Part shown: positions 22,591 to 34,087 of the stretch, piece after piece
Layout of the letters: each line of letters begins with the position of its first letter
Position numbering within the stretch: the stretch's first letter is position 1
DNA from: Smallanthus sonchifolius
Taxonomy: Eukaryota > Streptophyta > Magnoliopsida > Asterales > Asteraceae
Direction: 5' to 3'
Assembly: GCA_023525975.1 (NCBI GenBank)
Contig: CM042023.1
Coordinates: forward strand, 19,331,501-19,395,500
DNA: 64,000 nt
The notes under the pieces: generated by a model
Databases searched by the model: none
The model's input: only the letters and a program-made list of their open reading frames with translations
Told to the model about the DNA's origin: nothing
Translations under genes and position numbers: made by a program

Positions 22591-22940
22591 TGGTAATCTA
22601 GCAAATCACATGGAGAGAAGGAAAAAGTAGGAGGAATAATTACGGTGTTGGTGATTTTAGTGTCATCTAGCTATTTTGTGTAACTGGATTACTTAATGAC
22701 TAAATGAGGAGTCATAATAAAACATCAAACAAGTTGGTAAGTGTGGAGTGTACACTTATGTGACGATCTTATGATTTCTAGTGCTAAAAACACCTTGCTA
22801 TATCAATGGGGCGAAGCCCACTTGACAACGGGGGTCTGGGGGCAGCGCCTCTGGTTAGCAGGGGCCTTAGGGGCGGCAATCCCCGGTGGGATTCAAGGGG
22901 CAACGCCCCTGACTGGGGTTAAGCTACCATGTTAGCTTGG
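22591..22940. other. Unclassified repeat with GC-rich palindromic words
   Basis: No coding signal. The stretch 22806-22925 is GC-rich and holds words such as GGGGCGAAGCCC, GGGGCGGCAATCCCC and GGGGCAACGCCCC. It is probably a fragment of another LTR element. Confidence 0.35.
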
Positions 22941-23028
22941 AAAAAAAATATTTCTCATGTTTTATTATGCATTGGAAAATGATTTTGAAAGTGAAAACTG
23001 CTAAAGATTGGTCATCCTGACCGGATTT

Positions 23029-23172
23029 GCTCATCATAACTAGATTACTCCTCCTGGTTAGATTACTCATCAGAAGTAGATTGTTCATCCAGAGTAGATT
23101 GCTCATCTGGAGTAAAATGTTTCTCCGGAGTAGATTGGTCCTCCGGAGTAGATTGCTCATCTAGAATAGAAT
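23029..23172. repeat. 18-bp minisatellite, about eight units
   Basis: Repeats of the AGATTGCTCATCTGGAGT type with substitutions but almost constant 18-base spacing. The period is a multiple of three, so an ORF spans it on the minus strand, but nothing else suggests a protein. Confidence 0.8.
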
Positions 23173-23414
23173 TAAATAACAGTTTAAGGATTGATGGTTT
23201 TCAACCAATAAAGTGAATTTGGTCAGTTTCAAACACACGAAATCCTTAACAGTCTTTCACGTTTTCGTTCCGATTGAATATTCATGTACACTCGAAATAA
23301 TTCAATTTAAAAGTGAACTCTCACAATTATCAGAGAACTCTCATACCATATTGGCTACCGAGCATGATATGAAAATGCGTCATCAGTTTCAAGGGAATTC
23401 CCACATAATAGGTG

Positions 23415-26075
23415 TGTCACACCCCAACCGACAGCGGATTATACGTCGGGGCGGACGCGATAGATTCAACGGTTCAATACAAGGAAATAACAAGTATACA
23501 ACATTTATTTAATAAGTAGTCTAGGTCCAAAGCGTCCTATGTGATCACAAACAAGTCTCATGATGTAGAACCTGAAACATGTGAAAGAATCTGTCAACTA
23601 CAAAATAGTTGGTGAGATACAAAGGTTTTGACACAGTTTAACAAGTATTTGAGAAGAATTACAATTCACTATGATATATGCATTCTATAATGTAAGTATG
23701 AGAAACAAGTATCTTAAACATTGTGCACATTCAATCCTCAACAAAGTTTAGGCATAACCCGCAGGTTACCCTTATAAGTCTCAAGTCTCAAAGTTTTGGT
23801 TTAGTAACAAACACCAAGGGCTCCCCCCGAAGGGTCAATCAATCAAGGTGGATTGGTCAAATACAATAGATCTATCATTGTTACCATAGGCTTGATCAAA
23901 GTTAATGAATATGCTAGTTTTAAGTTTAATCTAAGCATACAAGTCTCAAGTTTAACATAAGAATAAGCATCTAGTCATAGTTGTACAAGAATTGTATAAG
24001 TTTAAAGTTTGAACATGTTTCACCCCAAAAGAATGTAAATGAAAAAGGGGCTAAGTATACTCACTTGGATTGATGAAGAGTGTCCAACAAGGATTAAGTG
24101 TAGCAAGACTTTGAGGGAGAATATCCTCACAAGAAGCCTAAGAATATAAGTCTAAAGATTTAAGTTGATTTCTATAAATCTAAGACAAAGGATCTAGGAT
24201 TTCAAGATTGACTAGGGTTCCAAATGGGAGATGGGCTTGACTGAGTTTATGAAGTTTAAATCAAGTTTCAAATGAAGTTTTGAATGCATAGTGCAAGACA
24301 TTGAATACCAAAGTTTAGTAAGTTTATAGTCTAGAATAATTAAAAGATTTAATTATTTAACGTGCTTGATTTTCAATCACACAAAATAGGTAATAATATT
24401 TCGAGTAATTTTCTAAGTTTCTTATAAATAGTGTTGTAAGGATATATAAAAATAACTAATGATTAAGGATTAATAACCATTATTTAAAATGAATAATTAT
24501 TAAGAATAATCAATGACTATTTAAGGATAAATAATTTCTAAGGATAACTAATAATTATTTAAGAGTAAAAAAAAAATTACTAAGGACAAATAATTGAAAT
24601 TATAAGTGTATAGACGTCTTAAATAAAGTTTCTTATAAGCATTTTAAATAAAATTTATAAGTTACATTATTTTATACGGTTTATAAGTTAAAGAAAAATG
24701 AGTAAAGTATATTTATTTTCTCACGATTTAAATTTATATAAACAATTGGGTTTTCTTGTTTATATGGAAAATATATATGAGTTCAAAACTTATTAAGTTA
24801 AAATTTTAAACAAGGGTAAGCTCATTATATATATAAAAAGAATAAGGAATTAAGCTTCGAATTTTATAAAATGATTTCTATCGAATGCCCAAGTTTTATG
24901 AGTTTTGGGAGTATTCTTTTAAATGTTTAAACTATTTTCAAAGAATTAATTATGATTAGTTTAATAGATTAAAATAGTTTTGGAATATAAAAATATAAAT
25001 AAAATTCGGATTCAAGTTTACAAAAGTTTTACAGGATTTATAAAATTTATTAAAAGTCTAAAACTGTTTTAAAAAGGCTAAAAGAAATAAAAGGGCGAAA
25101 ACCGGTTTGGCCGGATCGAAATTGCGACCTCCCCCGGTTTACACAAACACACACCAGACTAACCACCCGGCCACGGGCCTTGCTTGTGTTTATTACAGAA
25201 AACGAAATTTAAAAATACAAGCCCAAAACAGCCCCAAATTGATATGAACCCTAGAATCGAGTTCGTCCAAATACGTATCGATTAAGCCTTTGTTCACTAA
25301 ATTAAACATGGGGCTTTTGATCAACACAGGATTACAAAGAGAATGATCACAAGAATTACCTGATTTGGTGTAGGAATGAGGGTGAACGGGTTGGACGTGG
25401 ACGTCGGCTGTCGAGGGAGCAAAACCGAGCAATGCGGCTTCGGATCGACGAAACAGATAGATGAGGAAGGTTAGAGGTGATGTTGTTGAGGTGTAGGAAC
25501 CGATATTTATAGCCAATTTGGCATTTAATGCGCGAACGGGTCGAGGCGGGTGGTTGAGCCGTTTGGAGGTAAATCACACTCCACGCAAAGCCTCGATCGA
25601 AGATTATCATCATGGCGTCTTGGGGACGGGTCGCACGCGAGAGACGAGCCCGAGGTGCAGTGAACCTGGACGAAATCGCGATTTTCGCGTGAGAAGGGGA
25701 AAAAGCGGGGGTTACGGGTTTCGAACCCATGGCCGTTTCTGGATGCTGAGGTTTGGGGAAACGACATAATCAGTCCCTGTGGTTTCGAACTATTGATGTT
25801 TTATGATGAAACATAGGTTTTAGTTTAAAATAAATTTTGATAAATGACAGTTTTAGTCCTCGGACTTTTTATAAAATAAATATGTTTTATTTTTTTATAA
25901 AACCAAGTAAGTCTTATAAGTTTTGTCATCTTTTATTATCTTATAATTTTATAAAATAATTTATAGGATTTGTAGTCTACATGTTTAAGTATTTGAAGTA
26001 AGATTTATAAATTATAGTATTTATATAATTATAAATCTATAATGTTTTAAGAATTTAATACTTTTTATCCATAAG

Positions 26076-26122
<47 letters not shown>

Positions 26123-26252
26123 AAAATAAGTCTCAATTGTAGATATATATATATAAGCATAATTATATAAATTAGATAAATATAGGTTCTAAATATTTGT
26201 GTTTATAACGGATTTAGAAAAGAAATTTCGTCGGAAAATCTTGGATATTACA
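23415..26252 (-). mobile_element. Solo LTR, 2.8 kb, Tekay-like family
   Basis: Begins TGTCACACCCC and ends ATATTACA with a perfect duplication AGGTG (23410-23414, 26253-26257). The ends match the nested Tekay-like LTRs (4640-7116), but the body is a different subfamily. Orientation is inferred from that resemblance. It contains tRNA-like segments on its minus strand (25113-25173) and a TA microsatellite (26081-26119). ORFs of up to 124 codons at 25193-25769 are unsupported. Confidence 0.85.
26081..26119. repeat. TA microsatellite
   Basis: Uninterrupted TA dinucleotides within the solo LTR. Confidence 0.9.
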
Positions 26253-26257
26253 AGGTG

Positions 26258-27250
26258 GTTGATAGAACTCGATGTTATGTTCCTTTTCGCAAAGGCAAAA
26301 CATAGTAGGTAATATTTCCACTTCAACTATCCATCCTTGGATTTTAATCTTCAACGGCACCCACTTATTCCACTCAAAGGGGGCTGACATAACATGTCAT
26401 ACACGACCTGTTAAGACACGACATGATAAGACATGATTACCTGTGGTGCTTGACACGAACACGATACGATAACTAATCGTGTCATTTTTTTCAAACACGA
26501 ACCTGTTAAGTAATATGTTAACACGATAAGACTTGTTTAGTAACCTGTTTAAGGACACGATAAATAATACATATGTAGTGAAACAAAATTGTCAAAACGA
26601 GCATAAAATTCTTAATTAATACATAATCCATAACATATTTGAAACAAAAAACCACAAAAGTCTAAAAGCATATATAATATATTATTATTATTTTAATTAA
26701 AAATATAAACAGGTTTTTAACAGGTTAACAGGTGTTTAACATGTTAAGACATGATTTTTATCGTGTCTTAAAAATGTCAACATGTTTAAGACACGAAACA
26801 TGTTAAGGGCAAACACGAAACCTGTTAACTCCGTGTCGTTTCGCTTCGTGTCGTGTTAACAGGTCCGTGTCAGAAATTTCCAGCCCTACTCAAAGGCATA
26901 GTTATTGATTGAGTTATCATGTCAGGTGATTTTTCCCCTTAACGACCTTACCGAAAAACCACATCGGACGTCGCAAAGCCAAGTCCATCTATCCAGAGAA
27001 TTTGAGATTGCCACACTATTTCTTAGAGTTATACACTGATGAAGCTCAATGGATTCAATCCCCACAAGTGGCGGTCTTCATCATCTCCAAACCCATTCGT
27101 TTATTGAGCCATTTTTTAGTAACATTTGTCAATGATGCAGGTTTTAGAGTTTTCCAGATTGAACATGGAAGGGAATTTGTCACTTAAGGTATCGAATCCA
27201 CCGTACGCCTAGCCAAAGAAGGATTTTATCACCTCTTCCGATCACCCCTT
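26258..27250 (-). pseudogene. LINE reverse-transcriptase remnant, split by a hAT element
   Basis: Minus-strand conceptual fragments resemble the C-terminal region of plant LINE ORF2: a WNKWVPLK-like zf-RVT start in 26258-26379, and DRWTW followed by CGFSVRSLR in about 26930-27040. Many stops and shifts are present. The hAT-like element at 26380-26887 separates the pieces, and the solo LTR ends at its left side, so the LINE is the oldest layer. LINE debris may continue left of 23415. Confidence 0.5.
26380..26887. mobile_element. Non-autonomous hAT-like element, 508 bp
   Basis: A perfect 8-bp duplication ACTCAAAG (26372-26379, 26888-26895). The ends share a short inverted GGGCTG, and the interior is full of ACACGAN / TCGTGT words (subterminal repeats). 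No transposase. Confidence 0.8.
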
Positions 27251-27851
27251 TAATCATAGAACTGATTTCCACATTTGATTTTTGAAGGATAGGGTCGATT
27301 CTAGATATGTTTCTCCAAGTGCCAGATAAATTAGCTTTTTTGGAATTGAGAACCATAATCTAGGACCATGATGAATTGATGTGATCACCAATCATGGAGT
27401 TGAGAACATAATTTAATGGAAATAACAACTCAATTATAAGTTTATAAGCACTTCTCTAAATGAAATGACAAACCTATATTTGTTAGTTAATTGCCTTCTA
27501 ACTTAGTCTCTTGCTATTTGTACATACTGGAAAAGTTCGAGGGCGAATTCTGGACAAACGTATTCTTGGATCTGCGGCGCCAGATGCTAGCAACTTGTGG
27601 GACTGAAAGGAAGTTGTCCTAAAGTACAAGGGTTAAGCTGGAAAGTTGTGAAAATAAAAACTAAAGTTTTCTCTCATCGAAGGATAACCAAACATTTTCT
27701 TCTCGATTAGCGCTTTATTCGACTTTCACACTCTCTCATATTTTCTCTCCTAAAAAACGCATCGTCTCCATCTCCGTTTTAGGGTGTTTCATTACAACAA
27801 CTATTACCATCTGTTATGGAGTTCTGGATTGAGGTTATGTATATTAGGTCA
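27251..27851. other. Intergenic, no feature recognised
   Basis: Contains a CTCTCTC-rich stretch near 27730 that could be a decayed LTR leader. No ORF or TE terminus can be supported. Confidence 0.4.
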
Positions 27852-28288
27852 CTAGCTTAGAATCCATGTAATTAATACACACGGGGTGAAAAATATCAAT
27901 ACATAATATTTTTAAATCTTTATGTATATATTTTACAGATGTAAAAATATATTACATATACTAAGGATAGAAAACAAAATTCAAAATATATAAAAATTAA
28001 TATATAATTAGGTTTCAAAAATATATTAATTACTATTTAATGTAATTTGACTTTCATTTACTATTTGATTCAAAATAAAAGTTACATAATTAGATTTCAA
28101 AGTTTCTTATAATAAGGGATAATTTAAAATAAATATGATTTTATTAGTAATTAGTATTTTTTTTTTAAATATATTATTATTAAAAGATAGAAGTGTATTT
28201 AACAAGAGAGAGACGTGAAAAAAATGATGCGAATGAATATGGACGCGCCACGTGATATTAAAAACCTTTATTTATTAGATAGTATAGA
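27852..28288 (-). mobile_element. Helitron-like non-autonomous element
   Basis: Read on the minus strand it starts TCTATACTATC after a host A. It ends with a hairpin-forming stretch (GTGTATTA type) and CTAG followed by host T, the A-TC...CTRR-T signature. No target duplication, as expected. Confidence 0.7.
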
Positions 28289-28313
28289 TTGTATTGATGA
28301 CCTAATTCTACTA

Positions 28314-29108
28314 TGGCAATTTCATATATACCCCTACAAACTGAAAAAATATCATATATAACCAACTAAAACTAAAAATATCATATATATACTTACAAAC
28401 ATGTAAAAATATCATTTATACCCATTTCATTAAAAACGATTTAAGAAATGACCATTTTACCCTTATTTTTTAAAACTTTAAAATTTCATATTTATTAATT
28501 TTTAGCTTTAAATATTAAGTGATAACTGAAAACTAATTAACTATCCGTGCAAATTAGATCATAATCACTTCCTTCGTCTTACTAAGCACATTGACAGCTT
28601 CAATGGTGAAAAGCTAAATTTAATGGATAGTAATCTTCTTTTTATTCTAGTTAATTAATTTGCATATGTTCTTGTTCTTTCCGTGGTTATTGTAATAATC
28701 AAGTTAAGTACCCTGGGAAACTACTTCAGACTGAACATCGAATTAGAGCATCATGTAGATGGGGACGAAAATGTTGATGCAAATTATATGATTAGTAATG
28801 GAACAAAAAAGATATGGAATCAATGCTTTTTGAATTGATGCCTTCTGAATTGAACTCGCAATCGACGATGCCTTCTGAATGGATTTGGAGAATCGCTATG
28901 GTCACCATAAAAAACAAGAGAACAGGTGATCTTTTATGTATGTGATAAAACAAAAAATTAGGTTATAAAAAAATCATATAACGAATAAGGGTAGAATGGT
29001 CATAAAGTAAAAAAAAATAGTTAAATTGGGTATATATGATATTTTTAGTTTTCGTTGGGTATATATGATATTTACCCATGTTTATAGGGGTATATATAAT
29101 ATTCTCCC
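28314..29108. mobile_element. MULE-like non-autonomous element, 795 bp
   Basis: Inverted termini built on 'atatatacccct(a)' words (28320-28400 against 29040-29100), with a 9-bp duplication ATTCTACTA / ATTCTATTA (28305-28313, 29109-29117, one mismatch). The interior is not coding. Confidence 0.65.
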
Positions 29109-29117
29109 ATTCTATTA

Positions 29118-29535
29118 TTCTTGTAATTTCAGTTAGATTTTTAGGTTACTTGAGTTCTGGATGTAAACGATTTGTTTGGAGTAATAAGAGTTGGTATAAA
29201 GTTTTGTTTTTCTTTAGTATTTGTTGGCTACAGAATTGTACTCATTTTCTTGCCCAAGTTTAATATATTAATGAAGTCATAAGTTTTAAGTTATGTAAAG
29301 ATAACATGTTATGTCATAATATTATACTAATGACAGTCATTAGTTTAGTAATATTATACTAATGACAGCCAATAGTTTATAAGTTATTTAAAGATAACAC
29401 GCATCTCAGTTTAAAATGTTACACGTATTGCATTTAACATGGTTTAAAATGTTACACGTGTTGCATTTAACATGTACAAGAGCATCTAAATTAATTTTAT
29501 AAAAGAATGATGGTAAGAAAAAGCTAATCAAAAAT
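29118..29535. other. Intergenic, short repeated words
   Basis: Two copies each of 'aatattatactaatgacag' and 'aaaatgttacacgt.ttgcat' (about 29317-29370 and 29415-29472). No gene. Confidence 0.5.
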
Positions 29536-29839
29536 CAACAAAATTACATCAAAATGAGTGGATTTTTTAGCCTACTCGGTCCAAGATAATTTGATCTTAC
29601 TGTTCCGACTAACTATCCACAAAAAAAGAGTAATGAGAAATCAAATCGAAAATAAGGTCCGTCTTCAAATCATTAGCATTGAATATAACTTCATTCTGAG
29701 TCTTCTAAATAGCCCACAAATACGTGAAAATAATAGCCTCTACTACTTGTTTTTTGATGTTGGTGATTTATAACGAATCTATTCAAGTAACCATCTCGTT
29801 CGGCTTCACCACTAAAGGACCGGAAATGTTTAACCATAT

Positions 29840-29975
29840 CATGATAGACCTCCACGAACTAGTTGCGATAAGACATGTACCAAATATATGTTCCACTGTT
29901 TCAATCTCATGATAGACCTCCACGAACTAGTTGCAATAAGACATGTACCAAATATATGTTCCACTGTTTCAATCT
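29840..29975. repeat. 68-bp tandem duplication inside the LINE
   Basis: The unit starting CATGATAGACC at 29840 recurs at 29908 with one visible difference, so it is recent relative to the LINE decay. Confidence 0.9.
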
Positions 29976-30378
29976 CATTAGCACAAAACAGACACATGAT
30001 GAATGGGATGTCAAAACCTTTATTGCAAAGGTTCACCAGAGTCGGCAACTTGTCAAGTAAAAGTCTCCAAGTAAATATATTGATCTTTTTAGACACTCCT
30101 TTGTACCAACAGGTCGGAGTTGAAACATCCGAAAGAATTTTCTTTTCAATAAATTTCCTCACCCCATTTACACAAAATTCCTTTTGATTATCATAATCTT
30201 ACCTCCACGTATCAATTGAATTAGATCATTGGACTTGATCCAAGAGAAGCTAAAGGGAAGAAAGTTGGCTCTCCTCAACTCCCCCCTTATCAACCTACGC
30301 CATTCCCATTGCCACACATTATCCATTTTCCGATCTCTTATTAGGCATTCTTTATAGGTTTCAAGAGCAAAATGTCTC

Positions 30379-31552
30379 TGATACCGAATCCACGGTAATA
30401 CTCAAATGACTCAGTAACATATGATTTTATTCAATGGCCTTGAACCCGAAGGTTTCAGCCCAGTCGGCTGTCTCAAGCCTCAAAGGTCTCAATTACAATC
30501 TTCTGATCAAAACAAAGTCTCCTAAACAATAAACTCTAACCCCTTATTTATACTAAATAATTAATAGATTAAATATGTAACAAGATATTCTAAAAACTGG
30601 AAACACATAATTTTAAATAGATAAAAGACCATCTGAATCTTTAACTTGCTCCCCACTCCAAGCGAGTCGGACGTTAAATGGTTTGGATGCTCCCGTATCA
30701 TACTCCCCCTCTTGAAAAAGACTCGCCCTCGAGACTTGTAAAACATTCGAGTTCACAAATCATTACAACCCCGCTACGTGGTTTGACTATCTTATATCTC
30801 CACAAATTCGTACAACCACCACCACAAGTCTCATAAGCTTCAGTCCTGGATATGAAACCCTAGTTCGGTTTCCTTCAAGGATTGCACTCCGCAAGTAAGG
30901 ATAGATTCCTTTGTCTTCACCCTACACCCGTGACAAACCATCCGTCTCCCATTCTTGTCTAAAAGGAAGTCTCGATCAACACCGACAGACGATTCCACGC
31001 CCCATGACATCTCTTGATTTCTGGACTCTCCTACTCGACTCATGGTTCCTTGCGATGAATCATAACTGGATTATGGTGAATCTGCAACAGGCAATCTGTC
31101 TCTTCCCCGGGCACGTGAACACCAACGCTTCTGTCGTTGCCTCTTCCGACGAATCTACGAACAAGACGACGTTATTCTTCACGCGGAGCCATTTGAAAAA
31201 CCAAAGCTCTAATACCAAATGATACCGAATCCACGGTAATACTCAAATGGCTCAGTAACATATGATTTTATTCAACGACCTTGAACCCGAAGGTTCCAGC
31301 CAAGTCGGCTGTCTCAAGCCCCAAAGGCCTCGATTACAATCTTCTGATCAAAACAAAGCCTTCTAAACAATAAACCCTAACCCCATATTTATACTAAATA
31401 ATTAATAGATTAAATAGGTAACAAGATATCCTAAAAACTGGAAACAAATAATTTAAAATAGCTAAAAGATCATCTGAATCTTTAACTTGCTCCCCACTCC
31501 AAACTTTCTCCATACGAGTCGGACGTTAAATGGCTTGGATGCTCCCGTATCA
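30379..31552 (-). mobile_element. TRIM (miniature LTR retrotransposon)
   Basis: LTRs at 30379-30700 and 31220-31552 with TG...CA ends (TGATACCG...CGTATCA) and a perfect duplication GTCTC (30374-30378, 31553-31557). On the minus strand a tRNA-Met-like PBS (TGGTATTAGAGC) follows the LTR and a GAGGGGGAGTA polypurine tract precedes the other LTR. The interior is only 519 bp and has no retroviral domain. Total length 1.17 kb. Confidence 0.9.
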
Positions 31553-31690
31553 GTCTCGGATAAGTGTCGGCCAAGGTTGAATCCCCAAGCCAAACTTCCT
31601 TCCAAAAAACGAGTTGTATCACCAATCCCCACTTTTTTCCTTATAGCTGACAAAGGGATCAATTGTTTGTCTTTTAAATGGTGAATACTT

Positions 31691-32321
31691 TTGTCATTTA
31701 AAAGTCGAAACTACCATCTTCACCTTTCCTCAATTTCATTCTATTCTAATTAGTCAAGTTTGATACATAAGCATGAGCTTAATCTCGTTTCATTTATCAA
31801 ATGAGCTCTAACATAATCCCGATTTCGAGGTTTATTAAATGAGCTCCCAAGTCTCGTATAAATTTAGTTTGATCCAAACTTTTAGTGAAATGATTTCGAG
31901 ATTTATTATTCAAACTTTAAATGAAATGATTTTAAGATTTATTAAATGAGGTCTCAGTTTGAGTGAAATGATTTCGAGTAGCACACGACTCGGACTCATT
32001 TACACAGGACCCAAAAAACTGTTTCTTCACAGATCAATGAATCATTTCATTTTCCTCTATAAACACACTTTATCACACAAGATCCACAACAATAAACCAA
32101 GTCTATTTCACATCAAAAGCTTAATCACAACACTTACATAAACAAACAATTCTATTCAAAGTGAACAAAAACCAAAAATAAACGATTTACGAAGAACAAA
32201 CGAACTGATGCATCAACTCCGATCCGATCCATCCACCTAACCAATAAAAACATCATCAAGTTCCGTATGGAAATAACTTACATAAAAATATTTCAAATTA
32301 ATTTTATTATTTACCATTAAA
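31691..32321. other. Intergenic, downstream of RCI2
   Basis: AT-rich with repeated 'gaaatgattt(c/t)gag' and 'tttattaaatgag' words (31790-31980). The right part is likely the RCI2 3' UTR. Confidence 0.5.
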
Positions 32322-32950
32322 TCACTTAGTGATAGCGTAAATTGCGTAAATAATCCCAGGGATCCATCCAAACAGAGTCAACAACACACATATCCAAAAC
32401 TCCACCTGCAATCAAAAATAAAATTAAAAAAAAATTGTTTGTAAAAAAACGTTTACAGATCGTTGGTATCATCTCTATAATTTAACTAAATATCACATTT
32501 CTTTAAATTTATCTCTAAATCTAGTTTAACCTTTCAAGTCTTATTCTCCGTCTCCGTCACAAATACTTACTTTATTATATATATATTTTTTTAGTAAAGG
32601 GTCATTTTCGTCAATGGATGAAAATTACTAGATTTTGAAAAGTCAGAAAAAAAAAGTTTTTAAATAAAGTAACTAAAATGCCAAACCATATGTACGAAAA
32701 TAGTACTTTACTCTTTTTTTATTTTGAGAGACTCACGAAAATACAGAGATTGATGTATGGGATCCGGATAGGGAATAATAGAAGAAATCTTTAAATAATG
32801 AATATGGAGAGTGACAAAGAGACTTTGTTATGAATGCTCAGAAGGGAAACAGAGGCTTACGTGGCATCCGAACTTGAAGAAAACACCAAGGGGAGGAAGG
32901 ATGATTGCAAGTATGATGTCGATGCAGTTTAGAGTACCTTCCGACGGCAT
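32322..32950 (-). CDS. RCI2: RCI2/PMP3 (UPF0057) small hydrophobic membrane protein
   Basis: Two exons, 32861-32950 (30 codons) and 32322-32405 (27 codons plus stop TGA), separated by a 455-bp GT-AG intron; the product is 57 aa. The family is a plasma-membrane proteolipid linked to ion homeostasis and to cold, salt and ABA responses. The sequence has the family hallmarks: hydrophobic span 10-27 with ILPPLGVF, then FGCHVEFWIC, then a second span 33-52 with LTLFGWIPGIIYAIY, ending ITK. The intron falls inside GCH|VEFW. Length matches the usual 52-60 aa. The start is the only ATG giving the family N-terminus. A TATA box and a G-box lie upstream. Paralogue number cannot be assigned. Confidence 0.95.
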
Positions 32951-33036
32951 CTTCCGGCAATTTCACTTTTTTCTGTTCCGAATAGAACTCTCTGGCTTTT
33001 TTGATATTTTGAAAGTTAGGTGTGGCCAAACAAACA

Positions 33037-33042
33037 TTTATA
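33037..33042 (-). promoter_or_regulatory. TATA box of RCI2
   Basis: TATAAA on the minus strand within CTATAAATG, 87 bases upstream of the ATG. Confidence 0.6.
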
Positions 33043-33073
33043 GAGCTTGATGGTTGGCATGGGCTAGAGAAGG

Positions 33074-33081
33074 ACACGTGT
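33074..33081. promoter_or_regulatory. G-box / ABRE-like palindrome upstream of RCI2
   Basis: ACACGTGT lies about 125 bases before the RCI2 ATG and upstream of the TATA box. This core binds bZIP/ABF factors, which fits known ABA and cold induction of the family; function here is inferred. Confidence 0.5.
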
Positions 33082-33554
33082 AATCCTTGGGAATTTTTTC
33101 AACTTAAAAGAAGACAAAAATGCATGGATTTCAAATCTTATTTTTTAAGTTATGTTATTTAACATTATCTCCATTTTAAATCGTTTAGTGGATTTACAAA
33201 ATAAATAGGAGTATAAAGAAAATTGAATTTCATTTCATCTTTTGCCAACTGATTTTAAATAACGTAATCAATGAGGATTTCAAAGTCTCATAATCAGACA
33301 CCACATATTTTATCCCTAACTATTATATTTTTTTCTAAATTTCAAATAAAGTTTTTAAACTCACGATATTTAATGAAAGCAAACATTATATCACTAAATC
33401 ACTAGGTCGTGGGTATCATTATAGAAACGGTGACACACTGTTAAAGTTTTTTTTCCCTGATGTTGCTTAAAGTATTTTTGTCTAACTCAAAGTTTTTTTT
33501 ATTTTAAAATTACTCAACTTTTATTATATTAATCTTGATTACCACTTAATGATT
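33082..33554. other. Upstream region of RCI2, AT-rich
   Basis: Nothing recognisable beyond AT-rich sequence. Confidence 0.5.
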
Positions 33555-33801
33555 CACTACTAAAAAATAAGCCTAATGCAACTTTTTTTGTCTGAAAAAG
33601 GTTGCATTTGATGAAGTTGCATTAGACCTAATGCAACCTTTTTGTTACATAATGCAACTTTTTTTTACCAAATGCAACCTTTTTAATATTCAACTTTTTA
33701 GAAAAAATGTTGCATTATGTTGCATTAGGTCTAATGAAACTTCACTTAATGTAATGTTTTTCTGACAAAAAATGTTGCATTAGGCTCATTTTTTGGTAGT
33801 G
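33555..33801. mobile_element. CACTA-type MITE, 247 bp
   Basis: Starts CACTACTAAAAAATAAGCC and ends with its inverted form GGTAGTG. It is flanked by the 3-bp duplication ATT. The interior consists of TTGCATTAGG / CCTAATGCAAC words in both orientations, so the transcript could fold back strongly. Confidence 0.85.
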
Positions 33802-34087
33802 ATTATTTTTTAATTCATCTTGAAATATGAGGTAATATTGAATAAAATAATTCACTAAATAATTACCTCATAATTTTTCAATTTAATTAGAAAAATAAAT
33901 TAATCAATAAATAGTAACTAATATTCGTATTTGTTTTATTTGTCTCAACTTAATAAAAAAATAACATTGACAAAAAAATATGCAATATTAAAACACTTAA
34001 TGAAAGTTGAGTGAATTTAAAAGAAAAAAAACTTTGAGTATATTTTGTGAAAAAATTAATCAATAAATACCCCTGTTTTATTAGTTA

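Larger units (their letters stand above)
29540..31690 (-). pseudogene. LINE ORF2 C-terminal remnant, interrupted by a TRIM
   Basis: Reading right to left, conceptual pieces follow the usual plant LINE order. GDTTRFLEGSLAWG occurs near 31620. The HFALETYKECLIRDRK region comes next, on the other side of the TRIM (about 30300-30375). The zf-RVT domain lies at 29890-30110 (WYKGVSKKINIFTWRLLLDK, then CLFCANEIETVEHIFGTC). It contains stops and shifts plus a 68-bp internal tandem duplication. It is 5'-truncated near 31690. Confidence 0.75.

Noticed and set aside
22924..23160. 78-codon minus-strand ORF with repeated Leu-rich units
   Set aside because: Product of the 18-bp minisatellite; no independent coding evidence.
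25700..25745. Possible tRNA gene on the minus strand near a T-loop-like GGGTTCGAAACCC
   Set aside because: No acceptor stem, D-arm or anticodon arm could be paired around it.
25356..25769. ORFs of 80-124 codons on both strands
   Set aside because: They lie inside a solo LTR and overlap one another. The sequence is simply GC-richer and hence stop-poor.
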